64,000 nt of DNA from Dongia_A sp035695765 (GTDB lineage: Bacteria; Pseudomonadota; Alphaproteobacteria; Dongiales; Dongiaceae). Shown in pieces: positions 1 through 8,145 of this stretch. Each line of letters opens with the position of its first letter. The stretch's first letter is position 1. The translations under genes were made by a program, and so were the position numbers. The notes beneath the pieces were generated by a model. That model did not search any database, was not told where the DNA came from, and was given only the letters and a program-made list of their open reading frames with translations. Location: the NCBI GenBank assembly GCA_035695765.1, contig DASRRI010000085.1, positions 1-64,000 of the forward strand, read 5' to 3'.

Positions 1-83
1 GCGGTGGCCTCCAGGTCAAAACCCGCCGGCAAGCGCATCCGCACTTCCGGCCAGTGATCCAAGATGTCAGGGCGAATCTCCAT
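1..83 (-). CDS. Partial 5' end of a probable IS4-family transposase
   Basis: An ATG at position 83 opens a minus-strand frame that runs without a stop off the left edge (27 codons visible). The protein starts MEIRPDILDHWPEV and continues with LPAGFDLEAT. That second stretch resembles, from memory, the N-terminus of IS4-family transposases (pattern LP..LDLDATAR). Only the first residues are present, so no DDE catalytic residue can be seen and no terminal inverted repeat was confirmed between this start and argE. It could be another protein; the coding call is better supported than the family call. Confidence 0.4.
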   Translation of the reverse strand, partial: MEIRPDILDHWPEVRMRLPAGFDLEAT

Positions 84-205
84 CCCAAGCTTGAATCACA
101 TTCCGATTCTTCGCGTCTACCCCTTAACCTAGCGCCTATGAGGGCTAGGGTGGGGGAAGCCGCGCCTCGATTGGCCAGAATCTTCGCTCGCTTCCCCCAC
201 CTCAA

Positions 206-228
206 CCCTCCCCCAGTTTGGGGGAGGG
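206..228. terminator. Perfect hairpin downstream of argE, probable terminator or repeat element
   Basis: Arms CCCTCCCCCA and TGGGGGAGGG form a perfect 10-bp stem with a 3-nt loop. It sits 20 bp past the argE stop codon, where a minus-strand transcript would end. There is no clear U-tract. Adjoining C-rich and G-rich runs (191-199, 151-158) suggest a dispersed C-rich palindromic element of the kind common between genes in alphaproteobacteria. Confidence 0.5.
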
Positions 229-247
229 AGAAGACTCTCCGGCGAGT

Positions 248-1408
248 TCACGCCTTCAGCCGCGCCAGGAGGCGGTCCATGAAGGCTTCGCACAGAGCGA
301 GTTGGGAGATGGCAACAAACTCGTCGGGCTTGTGCGCCTGGTCGATGCTGCCGGGACCGCACACGATGGCGGGGATGCCGGCTTGCTGGATGAGGCCGGC
401 TTCGGTGCCGAAGGCGACTTTCACAGTGGCATTGGCTTGCGCGAGTGCCTTGGCGAGCACGGTGATCTCCGCTTCGTCCGGAGTGTCGAGGCCAGGGAAG
501 GCGGAGAGTTGCTCCCACGAGAAACCGGCATTGGGCGTGACGGCCTTCATCTCCGGCTGCAGCTTGGTCTCCGCGAAGGTGCGCACCTCGTCATAGAGCT
601 TCTCCGGATCGATGCCGGGCAAGTAGCGGAACTCGAAATCGAACCGGCAATCCTTGGGCACGATGTTGAGCGCTGTCCCGCCATGCACGACACCTGTATG
701 CACGGTCGTCCAGGGCACATCGTAATCGTGATTGAAGGGACCATCGGCGGCGAAGCGCCGATTCATGGATTTGAGATAGGCGATGATCTCGGCCGCATAT
801 TCGACCGCGTTGACCCCCTTCGGCGCGAGGGAGGAATGGCATTCATGCCCGTGCACGTGGCAGCGCAGGCTCTTCTTGCCTTTGTGCGCGGTCGTCACGC
901 GCATCTCGACCGGTTCGCCGATGATGCAGCCCCTGGGCTTGACCGGCAGCTGCTTCAGCCGCTCCAGCGCGCCGCGCACGCCGAGGCAGCCGACCTCCTC
1001 GTCATAGGACAGCAGCAGATGAACAGGAGTCTTGAGATTGCCGCGCGCGAACGCTTCGACCCACGTCAGCACGATCGCGACGAATCCCTTCATGTCGCAG
1101 GTGCCGCGGCCGTGCAGCAGCCCGTTCTTCTCGGTCAAGGTCCAGGGATCCGTCGACCAATCCTGGCCGTCGATCGGCACTACGTCCGTATGGCCGGAAA
1201 GACAGATTCCAGGCAGATCGGCCGGCCCGATGGTGGCGTAGAGATTGGCTTTCTTGGCCGTCGCGTCCGGCACCAATTCGCTGGCGACGCCGAAACGGTC
1301 CAGGTGATCGCGCACGAAATCGATCAGTTCCAGGTTGGAGTTCCGGCTGGTCGTGTCCATGGATACCAGACGGCGCAGCATCTCCGTGCTGCGCGGATAA
1401 TCAGCCAC
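248..1408 (-). CDS. argE: Acetylornithine deacetylase (M20 metallopeptidase family)
   Basis: Predicted to hydrolyse N2-acetyl-L-ornithine to ornithine and acetate in cytoplasmic arginine biosynthesis. The M20 signatures are present: SGHTDVVP with the zinc-binding H and D, GRGTCDMKG, and DEEVGCLG with the catalytic glutamate. The Lys/His-rich dimerisation domain follows (AHKGKKSLRCHVHG, CHSSLAPKGVNAVEYAA). I place the start at the GTG at 1408 because AGGAAG lies seven bases upstream and the family normally begins just before LRRLVSMDTTSRN. A longer reading from 1483 would add a hydrophobic stretch untypical of ArgE and overlap the divergent gene. The result is 386 residues, the usual size. Succinyl-diaminopimelate desuccinylase is a related alternative but fits less well. 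Confidence 0.93.
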   Translation of the reverse strand: MADYPRSTEMLRRLVSMDTTSRNSNLELIDFVRDHLDRFGVASELVPDATAKKANLYATIGPADLPGICLSGHTDVVPIDGQDWSTDPWTLTEKNGLLHGRGTCDMKGFVAIVLTWVEAFARGNLKTPVHLLLSYDEEVGCLGVRGALERLKQLPVKPRGCIIGEPVEMRVTTAHKGKKSLRCHVHGHECHSSLAPKGVNAVEYAAEIIAYLKSMNRRFAADGPFNHDYDVPWTTVHTGVVHGGTALNIVPKDCRFDFEFRYLPGIDPEKLYDEVRTFAETKLQPEMKAVTPNAGFSWEQLSAFPGLDTPDEAEITVLAKALAQANATVKVAFGTEAGLIQQAGIPAIVCGPGSIDQAHKPDEFVAISQLALCEAFMDRLLARLKA

Positions 1409-1481
1409 GATCCGCTTCCTGTTGACGTGAAAGGCGATTAACAATAGCGCCAGTTCAAGTAATGACAAGCCGAACCAAATC

Positions 1482-2348
1482 ATGCTCTCGTTCGCCGATC
1501 TGGACCGTCATCTGCCGGGCGTCTTGCTAAGCCGCGGACCGGTGGGGCAGGCCTTGCCCCTGGTGTTCGATTCACCCCACAGCGGACGCGACTATCCGGA
1601 GGATTTCGGCCATGCAGTCCCGGTGGCGCTGCTGCGCCGCGCCGAGGATGCCTTCGTTGACGAGCTGATCGAGAGCGCGCCCAGCCACGGCGCAACTTTG
1701 CTCACAGCCTTGTTTCCGCGCTCCTACATCGATCCCAACCGGCACGAGCACGAGGTCGATCCGGCCATGCTGGGCGAGCCCTGGCCGCATCCGGTTGTGG
1801 TGAGCGAGAAATCGCACATGGGTCTCGGCCTGGTGCGGCGTCTCATCAGGGGCAATGTCGACATCTATGACCGGCACCTCACCGCCGATGAGATCCTGGC
1901 GCGCATCGAAGGCTTTCACCGGCCCTATGTGGCAGAGCTCGAGCGGCTGCTGGACAGCGCGCACGAGACGCACGGCATCGCATGGCACATCAATTGCCAT
2001 TCCATGCGCTCGGCGGGCCGCAAGCGCGGGCAGCGCATTCCGCGCGCGGATATCGTGCTGGGCGACCGTGACGGGACAAGCTGCGGCGTGGCATTCACGC
2101 GCTTCGTCGCTGAAGTGGTGCGCGGCCTTGGTTACAATGTAGCGCTCAATGATCCGTTCAAGGGCGCCGAGCTGATCACGCGCTTTGGGCATCCGGATGA
2201 AGGACGGCACTCGCTGCAGATCGAGATCAACCGCGCGCTCTACATGGACGAAGACCGGATCGAAAAGCGCGCGGATTTCGCTCTCTTCAAGCATGACATG
2301 GATCGCCTAATCGGCGCCATTGCAGATCATGTGCGAGATGCCTCGTAG
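1482..2348 (+). CDS. N-formylglutamate amidohydrolase family protein
   Basis: 288 residues of the FGase family (Pfam PF05013), which hydrolyses N-formyl-L-glutamate to formate and glutamate late in one route of histidine degradation. Family motifs are visible: FDSPHSGRDYP near residue 30, DPNRHEHEVDP near 85, WHINCHSM near 170, and a conserved C-terminal SLQIEINRALYMDE. It is divergent from argE with about 73 bp between starts, so the promoters share that gap. No other hut genes are present, so the physiological substrate may be another N-acyl amino acid. The family call is secure; the substrate is inferred. Confidence 0.88.
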   Translation: MLSFADLDRHLPGVLLSRGPVGQALPLVFDSPHSGRDYPEDFGHAVPVALLRRAEDAFVDELIESAPSHGATLLTALFPRSYIDPNRHEHEVDPAMLGEPWPHPVVVSEKSHMGLGLVRRLIRGNVDIYDRHLTADEILARIEGFHRPYVAELERLLDSAHETHGIAWHINCHSMRSAGRKRGQRIPRADIVLGDRDGTSCGVAFTRFVAEVVRGLGYNVALNDPFKGAELITRFGHPDEGRHSLQIEINRALYMDEDRIEKRADFALFKHDMDRLIGAIADHVRDAS

Positions 2349-2422
2349 GCCATCGCCTGATTGACAAGCCTGCTCCGCTTTGGGCTTGATAGCCCGACTG
2401 CGTCAATGAAGTGGATCAGAGC

Positions 2423-3073
2423 ATGGAAATCGTCGCTCCCGGTGCTGCTAATCTCGGATTGTTCATCAGCGCCGCCCTGGTGCTGCTGCTGATTCCTGGT
2501 CCGGCGGTTCTCTACATCGTCGGGCGTTCGGTCGAGCAGGGCCGGCTTGCGGGTTTTGTCTCCGATCTCGGCATTCACACGGCGACGCTCGTGCATGTCC
2601 TCGCCGCCGCCTTGGGATTGTCGGCAGTGATTGCGTCGTCGGCGCTGGCTTTTAGTGTGGTCAAGTATGTGGGCGCGGCCTACTTGATCTGGCTCGGTCT
2701 CAAGAAGATTTTCGGCCGTGTCGAGGCATCCGATCTTCAAGTTGCATTGTACCGCCACGGGTACACCCGGCTGTTCCGCGACGGCTTCATCGTCAATCTC
2801 CTCAACCCCAAGACCGCCATCTTCTTTCTGGCGTTCTTGCCGCAGTTCGTTGAGGTGAACCGCGGCCATGTGGCGGTGCAAGTCGCTCTTCTGGGCCTGC
2901 TCTTCACGTTGCTCGGCCTCACGACCGACGGGTGCTATGCGCTAGCCGCCGGCACGGCGGGCAATTGGCTGAAGCGCAGCCGCGGCTATCTCAGATTCGA
3001 GCGCTACGTCAGTGGCGTCCTGTTCATTGGCCTTGGGCTGACGGCCGCTTTTGCGGGAAACCAGAAGAAATAG
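2423..3073 (+). CDS. LysE/RhtB family amino-acid exporter
   Basis: A 216-residue inner-membrane protein of the LysE translocator family, which exports amino acids or homoserine lactone-like compounds using the proton gradient. The N-terminal signature LLLIPGPAVLYIVGRSVEQG is followed by the glycine-rich second helix and the conserved KYVGAAYLIWLGLKKI segment. The later NLLNPKTAIFFLAFLPQFV motif is diagnostic. About six hydrophobic segments are visible. A GTG at 2411 would add four residues. The start at 2423 is preferred because it fits the family's short N-terminus, but no strong Shine-Dalgarno sequence decides. The substrate cannot be told from sequence. Confidence 0.9.
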   Translation: MEIVAPGAANLGLFISAALVLLLIPGPAVLYIVGRSVEQGRLAGFVSDLGIHTATLVHVLAAALGLSAVIASSALAFSVVKYVGAAYLIWLGLKKIFGRVEASDLQVALYRHGYTRLFRDGFIVNLLNPKTAIFFLAFLPQFVEVNRGHVAVQVALLGLLFTLLGLTTDGCYALAAGTAGNWLKRSRGYLRFERYVSGVLFIGLGLTAAFAGNQKK

Positions 3074-3213
3074 GCAGGCCTGCGCCCAGGCGGTCACACC
3101 AGACTTCAGAGTGAATTTGCCGCTGGCCGGCGTCTGTCGATAGATTGAAGACCCAGGTCAGGCGATCATTGCCGTGCCTGGATTTATGAGTAGCCTATGC
3201 CAGGAAACCTCAG

Positions 3214-3513
3214 ATGATCCATGTCCTCGCCATCATCACAGCCAAGCCCCATCAACGGGATGCCGTTCTGGAAGCATTCAAGGCCAACGTACCAGCTGTC
3301 CATGCAGAGGCCGGTTGCATCGAATATAGCGCTACCATCGATGTCGACGGCGCCGAGCCGGCCTTTGGTCCTGACACGTTCGTTGTGGTCGAGAAGTGGG
3401 AAAACCTGGCAGCGCTCAAGGCGCATGCCGTGGCGCCGCACATGGTCGCCTACGCAGCAAAGACAAAAGATCTGGTAGCCAAGCGGGCTGTCCACGTCCT
3501 GACGCCGGCCTGA
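3214..3513 (+). CDS. Antibiotic biosynthesis monooxygenase (ABM) domain protein, putative quinol monooxygenase
   Basis: A 99-residue single-domain ABM protein (dimeric alpha/beta barrel, as in E. coli YgiN). It begins MIHVLAIITAKPHQRDAVLEAF. It has the conserved EAGCIEY segment near residue 37 and a VEKWENLAALKAH segment near 65, typical of the fold. Relatives act as cofactor-free oxygenases on quinols or simply bind small aromatics. AGGAAA lies seven bases before the ATG. It stands alone on the plus strand, convergent with NAD kinase (24 bp between stops). The substrate is unknown. Confidence 0.85.
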   Translation: MIHVLAIITAKPHQRDAVLEAFKANVPAVHAEAGCIEYSATIDVDGAEPAFGPDTFVVVEKWENLAALKAHAVAPHMVAYAAKTKDLVAKRAVHVLTPA

Positions 3514-3537
3514 GCAGCGTCCCGGAAACACGCGCTC

Positions 3538-4305
3538 CTAAGCCTGGAATTGCTCACGCAGGATGCGTTCCTCGAGATGATGCTCCGGATCGAACATCAG
3601 GGTCAGGCCGACGCTGCTGTCCTCCGTTACGATCACGTCGCGGACGTCGCGGATCTCGCGGAAATCCGCGGTGGCGCTGACCGGGCGCTTGTCCCGCTCG
3701 CGGATGGCGAAGCGCACTTCGGCGCGGTGCGGCAGGATGGCGCCGCGCCAGCGCCGCGGGCGGAAGGCGCTGATCGGCGTCAAGGCAAGCACGCCGGCGC
3801 CAAGCGGCAGGATCGGTCCGTGGGCGGAAAGGTTATAGGCCGTGCTGCCGGCTGGTGTCGCCATGATGATGCCATCGCAGATCAACTCCGGCAGCCGTTC
3901 GGTCCCGTCGATATGGATGCCGATCTTTGCCGCCTGCGCAGTCTGACGCAGCAGCGAGACCTCATTGAAAGCGAGCGCGCGCTCCTCCCGCCCGTTGCGG
4001 TCCTTGGCGCGCATCAGCAGCGGATGGATCGTGCTGCGTTTGACCTGGCTCAGCCGGCGCGGCAGATCCTCGATATCGAACCGGTTCATGAGGAACCCGA
4101 TGGTGCCGCAATGCATGCCGAAGATCGGCTTGGGCTCGCTGATGACGCGGTGCATGACGCGGAGCATGGTGCCGTCGCCCCCCAGCACCACCAGGATGTC
4201 CGCGCTCCGCCAGTCGCGCGCACCATAGCGCTGGGTCAAGGCAGCCTCTGCCTCCTTGGCTTCGGTGCTGTCGGCGGCGATGAAAGCGAGCTTGGGCAGC
4301 GACAA
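3538..4305 (-). CDS. nadK: NAD kinase
   Basis: ATP- or polyphosphate-dependent phosphorylation of NAD to NADP in the cytoplasm. The GGDGTMLR motif is near residue 43, the NE-containing AFNEVSLLR motif is near 120, and the DGIIMATPAGSTAYNLSAHGP stretch with the catalytic region is near 145. The 255-residue length matches the short alphaproteobacterial form. The start is a TTG at 4305 supported by AAGGGAG eight bases upstream; no ATG fits the conserved N-terminus. The next gene upstream (4389, plus strand) is divergent, so the 80-bp gap should hold both promoters. Confidence 0.95.
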   Translation of the reverse strand: MSLPKLAFIAADSTEAKEAEAALTQRYGARDWRSADILVVLGGDGTMLRVMHRVISEPKPIFGMHCGTIGFLMNRFDIEDLPRRLSQVKRSTIHPLLMRAKDRNGREERALAFNEVSLLRQTAQAAKIGIHIDGTERLPELICDGIIMATPAGSTAYNLSAHGPILPLGAGVLALTPISAFRPRRWRGAILPHRAEVRFAIRERDKRPVSATADFREIRDVRDVIVTEDSSVGLTLMFDPEHHLEERILREQFQA

Positions 4306-4388
4306 AGGGCGGACTCCCTTAAAACGAGGGGCGGAGTATACTGAGCTGATCCGCGCGCGGGAAGCGCGGCATTCAAGGGGGAAGTTGC

Positions 4389-4955
4389 ATGAAATCTGGT
4401 CTGCGCTGGATCGTCATCATGTGCGGCGTTCTGATTGGCGCCTCTTTTGTCACGCTGAGCGGCCACGCTCAGGAAACGACCGATAGCTCCGCCACGGCGC
4501 AGCCTGCCGCAATGACCCCGGAGAACGAGATTGAGGCCGATGAAGGCGACCATCACGAGGGCTACTACTATCCCAAGCCCGGCAGCATCGAGCATTACCC
4601 GGCGCGGGTCTACACCCTGCAGGAAAGCAATCGGGTCCGGCGCCAGGCGTTCGTGATCGGCCTCACCAAGCAACTGGTGACCGGGCAATATGCGCCAAGC
4701 TACGCGATCTTCACCAAGGGCAACGCCTCCGACAAGCTGATCGTCGTTGCGCTCGCCGACGGACACCTCAACACGATCTACCGCGCGCGGGCGCTGCTCG
4801 CGACTTTCACGTCGGTCGCACGGGCGACGTCCTTCTTCCAGCAGCACACCCAGCCGGATGAATCGACGTTCCTCGATCTGCTGAAGCTGCTCGGTTTCAA
4901 ACAAGTCACGATCAGCGACGGCCGAGACTTCGCGCATCAGATCGTGATCGATTGA
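4389..4955 (+). CDS. Exported protein of unknown function next to moaA
   Basis: 188 residues with a clear signal peptide (hydrophobic IVIMCGVLIGASFVTL, then SGHAQ as a likely cleavage site). A low-complexity acidic/His linker (EADEGDHHEGYYYPKPG) follows, then a compact domain rich in SNRVRRQAFVIGLTKQ and LVVALADGHLNTIYRARALL-type segments. I recall similar alphaproteobacterial proteins being labelled 'molybdopterin-guanine dinucleotide biosynthesis protein A', but none of the MobA nucleotide-binding motifs is present, so I would not transfer that name. It converges on moaA across a strong hairpin. Function unknown. Confidence 0.75.
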   Translation: MKSGLRWIVIMCGVLIGASFVTLSGHAQETTDSSATAQPAAMTPENEIEADEGDHHEGYYYPKPGSIEHYPARVYTLQESNRVRRQAFVIGLTKQLVTGQYAPSYAIFTKGNASDKLIVVALADGHLNTIYRARALLATFTSVARATSFFQQHTQPDESTFLDLLKLLGFKQVTISDGRDFAHQIVID

Positions 4956-4981
4956 AACGGACGACTTTCCACCCTCTCACA

Positions 4982-5014
4982 TCGTCATGGTCGTGCTTGG
5001 CACGACCATGACGA
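4982..5014. terminator. Perfect 15-bp palindromic hairpin between convergent genes
   Basis: Arms TCGTCATGGTCGTGC and GCACGACCATGACGA pair perfectly around a TTG loop. It lies between the stops of the exported protein (plus strand) and moaA (minus strand), so it can serve both as terminator. No U-tract follows on either side. The CGTCATGG...CCATGACG design matches, as far as I recall, a dispersed palindromic element widespread in alphaproteobacterial intergenic regions. Confidence 0.6.
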
Positions 5015-5038
5015 ATGGGGAAGGATGGAGCGTAGGCG

Positions 5039-6031
5039 TTACCCGCCAGTGACGCTCATATGGCGTTGCACCGCCGGCCCTTTGTGCCTGCGGTCGATGA
5101 TGAAATCGTGGCCCTTGGGCTTGCGCGTGATGGCTTCGTCGATCCCCTCCATCAGCAGCGAATCGTCGGCGCTGGCGCGCAAGGGTGCGCGCAGATCGGC
5201 TGAATCATCCTGGCCGAGGCACATGTAGAGCATGCCAGTGCAGGTGAGGCGCACGCGGTTGCAGCTTTCACAGAAATTGTGGGTGAGGGGCGTGATGAAG
5301 CCGACGCGCTGCCCGGTCTCAGCAATCCGCGCATAGCGCGCCGGGCCGCCGGTGCGATAGTCGATATCCTCGAGCGTGTAGCGCGTCTTCAACTTGGCGC
5401 GCAGCAGCGAGATCGGCAGGTATTGGTCGAGCCGTTGCTCACCGCCGATATCGCCCATCGGCATCACTTCGATGAAGGTGATGTCATGGCCTTCGCGCCC
5501 GCACCAGTCGATCAGGTCGAACGCCTCGTCATCATTCACGCCCTTGAGCGCGACGGTGTTGATCTTGACCCTGATGCCGGCGGCATTGGCGGCCTTGATG
5601 CCATCGAGCACGGGCACGAGCTTGCCCCAGCGGGTGATGGTGGCGAACTTCTCGGGATCGAGCGTGTCGATGGAGACGTTGACGCGCTTGACGCCGCAGG
5701 ATGCGAGCTCCGCGGCATGCTTGCCGAGCTGGCTGCCATTGGTGGTCAAGGTCAGCTCATCGAGCGCGCCGCTCTCCAGGTGCCGCGACAGGCGCTTGAT
5801 CAGCCACATGAGGTTCTTGCGCACCAGCGGCTCGCCACCGGTCAGGCGCAGCTTGCGCACGCCCTTCGCCACGAAGGCGCTGCACAGACGGTCCATCTCC
5901 TCCAGGGTCAGCAACTCCGCTTTGGGCAAAAACGTCATGTCCTCCGCCATGCAATAGACACAGCGGAAGTCGCAGCGGTCCGTCACCGAAACGCGCAGAT
6001 AGGAAATGTGCCGGCCAAATGGGTCGATCAT
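5039..6031 (-). CDS. moaA: GTP 3',8-cyclase MoaA
   Basis: Radical-SAM enzyme for the first step of molybdenum cofactor synthesis, converting GTP to 3',8-cyclo-dihydro-GTP. The N-terminal [4Fe-4S] motif is CDFRCVYC (residues 19-26) and the SAM-binding LTGGEPLVR is near 65. The second cluster motif FCESCNRVRLTCTG...C is near residue 258. The protein ends in the functionally important Gly-Gly (SVTGG). Length 330 is normal. mobA lies nearby on the opposite strand, showing that Mo-cofactor genes are grouped here although not in one operon. No Moco riboswitch-like structure was recognised upstream. Confidence 0.97.
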   Translation of the reverse strand: MIDPFGRHISYLRVSVTDRCDFRCVYCMAEDMTFLPKAELLTLEEMDRLCSAFVAKGVRKLRLTGGEPLVRKNLMWLIKRLSRHLESGALDELTLTTNGSQLGKHAAELASCGVKRVNVSIDTLDPEKFATITRWGKLVPVLDGIKAANAAGIRVKINTVALKGVNDDEAFDLIDWCGREGHDITFIEVMPMGDIGGEQRLDQYLPISLLRAKLKTRYTLEDIDYRTGGPARYARIAETGQRVGFITPLTHNFCESCNRVRLTCTGMLYMCLGQDDSADLRAPLRASADDSLLMEGIDEAITRKPKGHDFIIDRRHKGPAVQRHMSVTGG

Positions 6032-6202
6032 GCTGCCACCGTCATATCCCAGTGAATATAGCGATTGGGCGCCTGGATTTCTTCCTCAAAAAACGTAGGG
6101 ATTCGAGCCATTTGTGTCATGGCCGCCCGCCGGACGACACGTGTTACAGGCTTGGTAACGGCTTTTGGTCCCAGATGGACGTAGGCCAGGGGAGGGTGGG
6201 AC

Positions 6203-6667
6203 ATGTCGACCATCTGGACCAGCTCAGCGCTTCGCCGAGGAATTGCGACTGTCGTTATGGCAACCGTCTCGACGGGCTTTTTCAGCAATGCCGAGCGGGC
6301 CGCCGCCGAGGAAGAGGCGTTGCTCATCGTCAAGGGTGCCCAGCATTTCTCGCTGCACCGCCTAAGCACGACCTCAAAGCAAGTCAGCTACTCCGTGGAC
6401 CTCGCCTTTCCAGCGCGTGCTATCGGCGAGCCACAATGGGAGCAACTGAAGAAGACGGGCTGGACTCGATGGGGTGCCGTGGATTCTCGAATGGAGACCG
6501 CCAATGACGCCAGGGGCGACCAGATGATTGCGATCACACTGCGATACTACTCGAAAATGCAGGCCGGCTTGAAACCTGATAATACCGAGCAGCATGTCAA
6601 TGTTAGGTTCGAAGATGAGCACGGCCCCGAGCTGGCTGCATGGCTCCAACTCGATTGCTCCAAATAG
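6203..6667 (+). CDS. Small exported protein of unknown function between moaA and mobA
   Basis: 154 residues with an N-terminal signal-like segment (RRGIATVVMATVSTGFFS, then AERAAA as a possible cleavage site). The mature part of about 120 residues has no motif I recognise. It includes a Trp-rich QWEQLKKTGWTRWGAV segment and a charged C-terminus. GGGAGGGTGGG lies just before the ATG and supports the start. mobA begins about 27 bp downstream on the same strand, so the two may be co-transcribed. The coding call rests on the ribosome-binding site, signal peptide and lack of a better frame. Confidence 0.6.
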   Translation: MSTIWTSSALRRGIATVVMATVSTGFFSNAERAAAEEEALLIVKGAQHFSLHRLSTTSKQVSYSVDLAFPARAIGEPQWEQLKKTGWTRWGAVDSRMETANDARGDQMIAITLRYYSKMQAGLKPDNTEQHVNVRFEDEHGPELAAWLQLDCSK

Positions 6668-6694
6668 GCGAGTGAACGGTCGTTGGTAAGTGAC

Positions 6695-7330
6695 GTGTCC
6701 CAGCAAACCTTAGGACCTATTATCGGCGTCATCCTCGCCGGTGGCCGCGCCCAGCGCATGGGTGGCGGTGACAAGGGCCTTCGGGAGATTGGCGGCAAGA
6801 CCATCCTGGCGCGCGTGATCGAGCGCGTGCAGCCGCAGGTCGATATGCTGGTGCTGAACGCCAATGGCGATCCGGCTCGGTTTGCGCCGTTCGGTCTGCC
6901 CGTTGTTCCTGACAGCGTTCCGGATTCTGCTGGTCCACTGGCTGGCATTCTCGCAGGCCTCGATTGGGCGGCTGCACATCATCCGCAGGCGCGCCATATC
7001 GTGACCGTACCGGCCGACGGCCCCTTTGTGCCGCGCGATCTGGTGCGGCGCCTGGCGGATGCGCTCACTGCCGATGATGCGGAGCTCGTGACCGCAGCGA
7101 GCGGCGTGCAGACCTATCCGGTGATCGGGCTGTGGCCGGTGCATCTGCGCGAGGCGCTGCGAACGGCGCTGGTGGACGAGGATCTGCACAAGGTGGATGC
7201 CTGGACCGCGCGCTTCCGTCGCGCCATTGCGGCATTCCCGGCCGATCCGTTAGACCCGTTCTTCAACGCCAACACGCCGGAGCAGCTGGTGGAAGCGGAA
7301 CGGCTGGCGGCGCTCTATCCCGACATCTGA
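6695..7330 (+). CDS. mobA: Molybdenum cofactor guanylyltransferase
   Basis: Transfers GMP from GTP to molybdopterin to give the bis-MGD precursor used by DMSO-reductase family enzymes. The nucleotide-binding motif GVILAGGRAQRMGGGDKGL is at the N-terminus, with PVVPDSVPDSAGPLAGI further on. VPADGPFVPRDLV carries the metal-binding Asp, and FFNANTPEQL lies near the C-terminus. Length is about 211 residues. The start is uncertain: GTG at 6695 and TTG at 6683 are both in frame and neither has a strong Shine-Dalgarno sequence. I chose GTG because it leaves the usual short lead before the glycine-rich loop. Confidence 0.94.
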   Translation: MSQQTLGPIIGVILAGGRAQRMGGGDKGLREIGGKTILARVIERVQPQVDMLVLNANGDPARFAPFGLPVVPDSVPDSAGPLAGILAGLDWAAAHHPQARHIVTVPADGPFVPRDLVRRLADALTADDAELVTAASGVQTYPVIGLWPVHLREALRTALVDEDLHKVDAWTARFRRAIAAFPADPLDPFFNANTPEQLVEAERLAALYPDI

Positions 7331-7385
7331 CCAATCGCTTTGCGACAATCGCTTTTCGGGCCCAACTCATGTAAGACCCATTCAC

Positions 7386-8042
7386 ATGGGATGGTCGAAA
7401 GACGGGCCGGGAGGAGATGAGCGGGGGGGCCGCAAGAGCTACCACCACGGCAATCTGCGCGAGGCGCTGATCCGGGCCGCGCTCAATCTCATCGGCGAGA
7501 AGGGGCCGGCCGGCTTCACCTTCGCCGATGCGGCGCGGGCCGCGGGCGTCAGCTCCGCCGCGCCTTATCGCCATTTCCGCGATCGCGATGCCCTGATGGC
7601 GGATATCGCCAAGCGCGGCTTCGAGCTGTTCCGCGACGCGCTGCAGAAGGCCTGGAACGATGGCAAGCCCAATCCCTATGTCGCGTTCGAAGCGGTGGGG
7701 CGGGCCTATCTCGCCTTCGCCCGCAATGAGCCGGCGCACTATTCCGCGATGTTCGAGGCCGGCATCGCGATGGAATCAGCGCCCGGTCTGCAGCAGGCGG
7801 CCGACGACGCCTTCGCCGTCCTGCGCAGCGCCTCCGAGGCGCTGAGCGCCCACATGCCCAAGGAAAGCCGGCCGCCGGCCATGATGATGAGCCTTCATAT
7901 CTGGGCGCTGGCGCATGGCACCGCGTCGCTGTTCGCGCGCGGCGATGCCGGCCGGCGCAAGGTACCGATGCCGGCGGAGGATCTGCTGGAGGCGGCCATC
8001 CTGGTCTATCTACGCGGCCTCGGCCTGACCGGTGGCAAGTAG
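7386..8042 (+). CDS. TetR family transcriptional regulator with WHG domain
   Basis: 218 residues. The N-terminal helix-turn-helix is clear: REALIRAALNLIGEKGPAGFTFADAARAAGVSSAAPYRHFRDRDALMADIA, residues about 18-68. The C-terminal ligand domain contains IWALAHGTASLFA, the W..HG pattern that defines the TetR_C_33 (WHG) type. A perfect interrupted palindrome lies 60 bp past its stop codon, in front of the DUF2852 gene, and is a candidate operator. The ligand is unknown. It is on the same strand as mobA but 55 bp away and probably independent. Confidence 0.92.
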   Translation: MGWSKDGPGGDERGGRKSYHHGNLREALIRAALNLIGEKGPAGFTFADAARAAGVSSAAPYRHFRDRDALMADIAKRGFELFRDALQKAWNDGKPNPYVAFEAVGRAYLAFARNEPAHYSAMFEAGIAMESAPGLQQAADDAFAVLRSASEALSAHMPKESRPPAMMMSLHIWALAHGTASLFARGDAGRRKVPMPAEDLLEAAILVYLRGLGLTGGK

Positions 8043-8101
8043 GTCACAGAGCTCCATTTTCAGGGGCAGCTTCTTGACAGAAAGCCACCCTCCTGCCATC
8101 T

Positions 8102-8120
8102 ATGTTAATGTTATTAACAT
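8102..8120. promoter_or_regulatory. Palindrome in the promoter of the DUF2852 gene, candidate TetR operator
   Basis: ATGTTAAT-GTT-ATTAACAT: perfect 8-bp arms around a 3-bp centre, ending 26 bp before the ATG at 8146. Size and symmetry fit a TetR-dimer operator, and the gene just upstream encodes a TetR regulator. A CtrA site is not indicated because the TTAA spacing is five, not seven. Confidence 0.45.
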
Positions 8121-8145
8121 TGACATCGCCTGAGAGGATTTCCCC

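Noticed and set aside
6032..6202. Possible Moco riboswitch before moaA
   Set aside because: No recognisable conserved stems or sequence; the region is divergent upstream DNA only.
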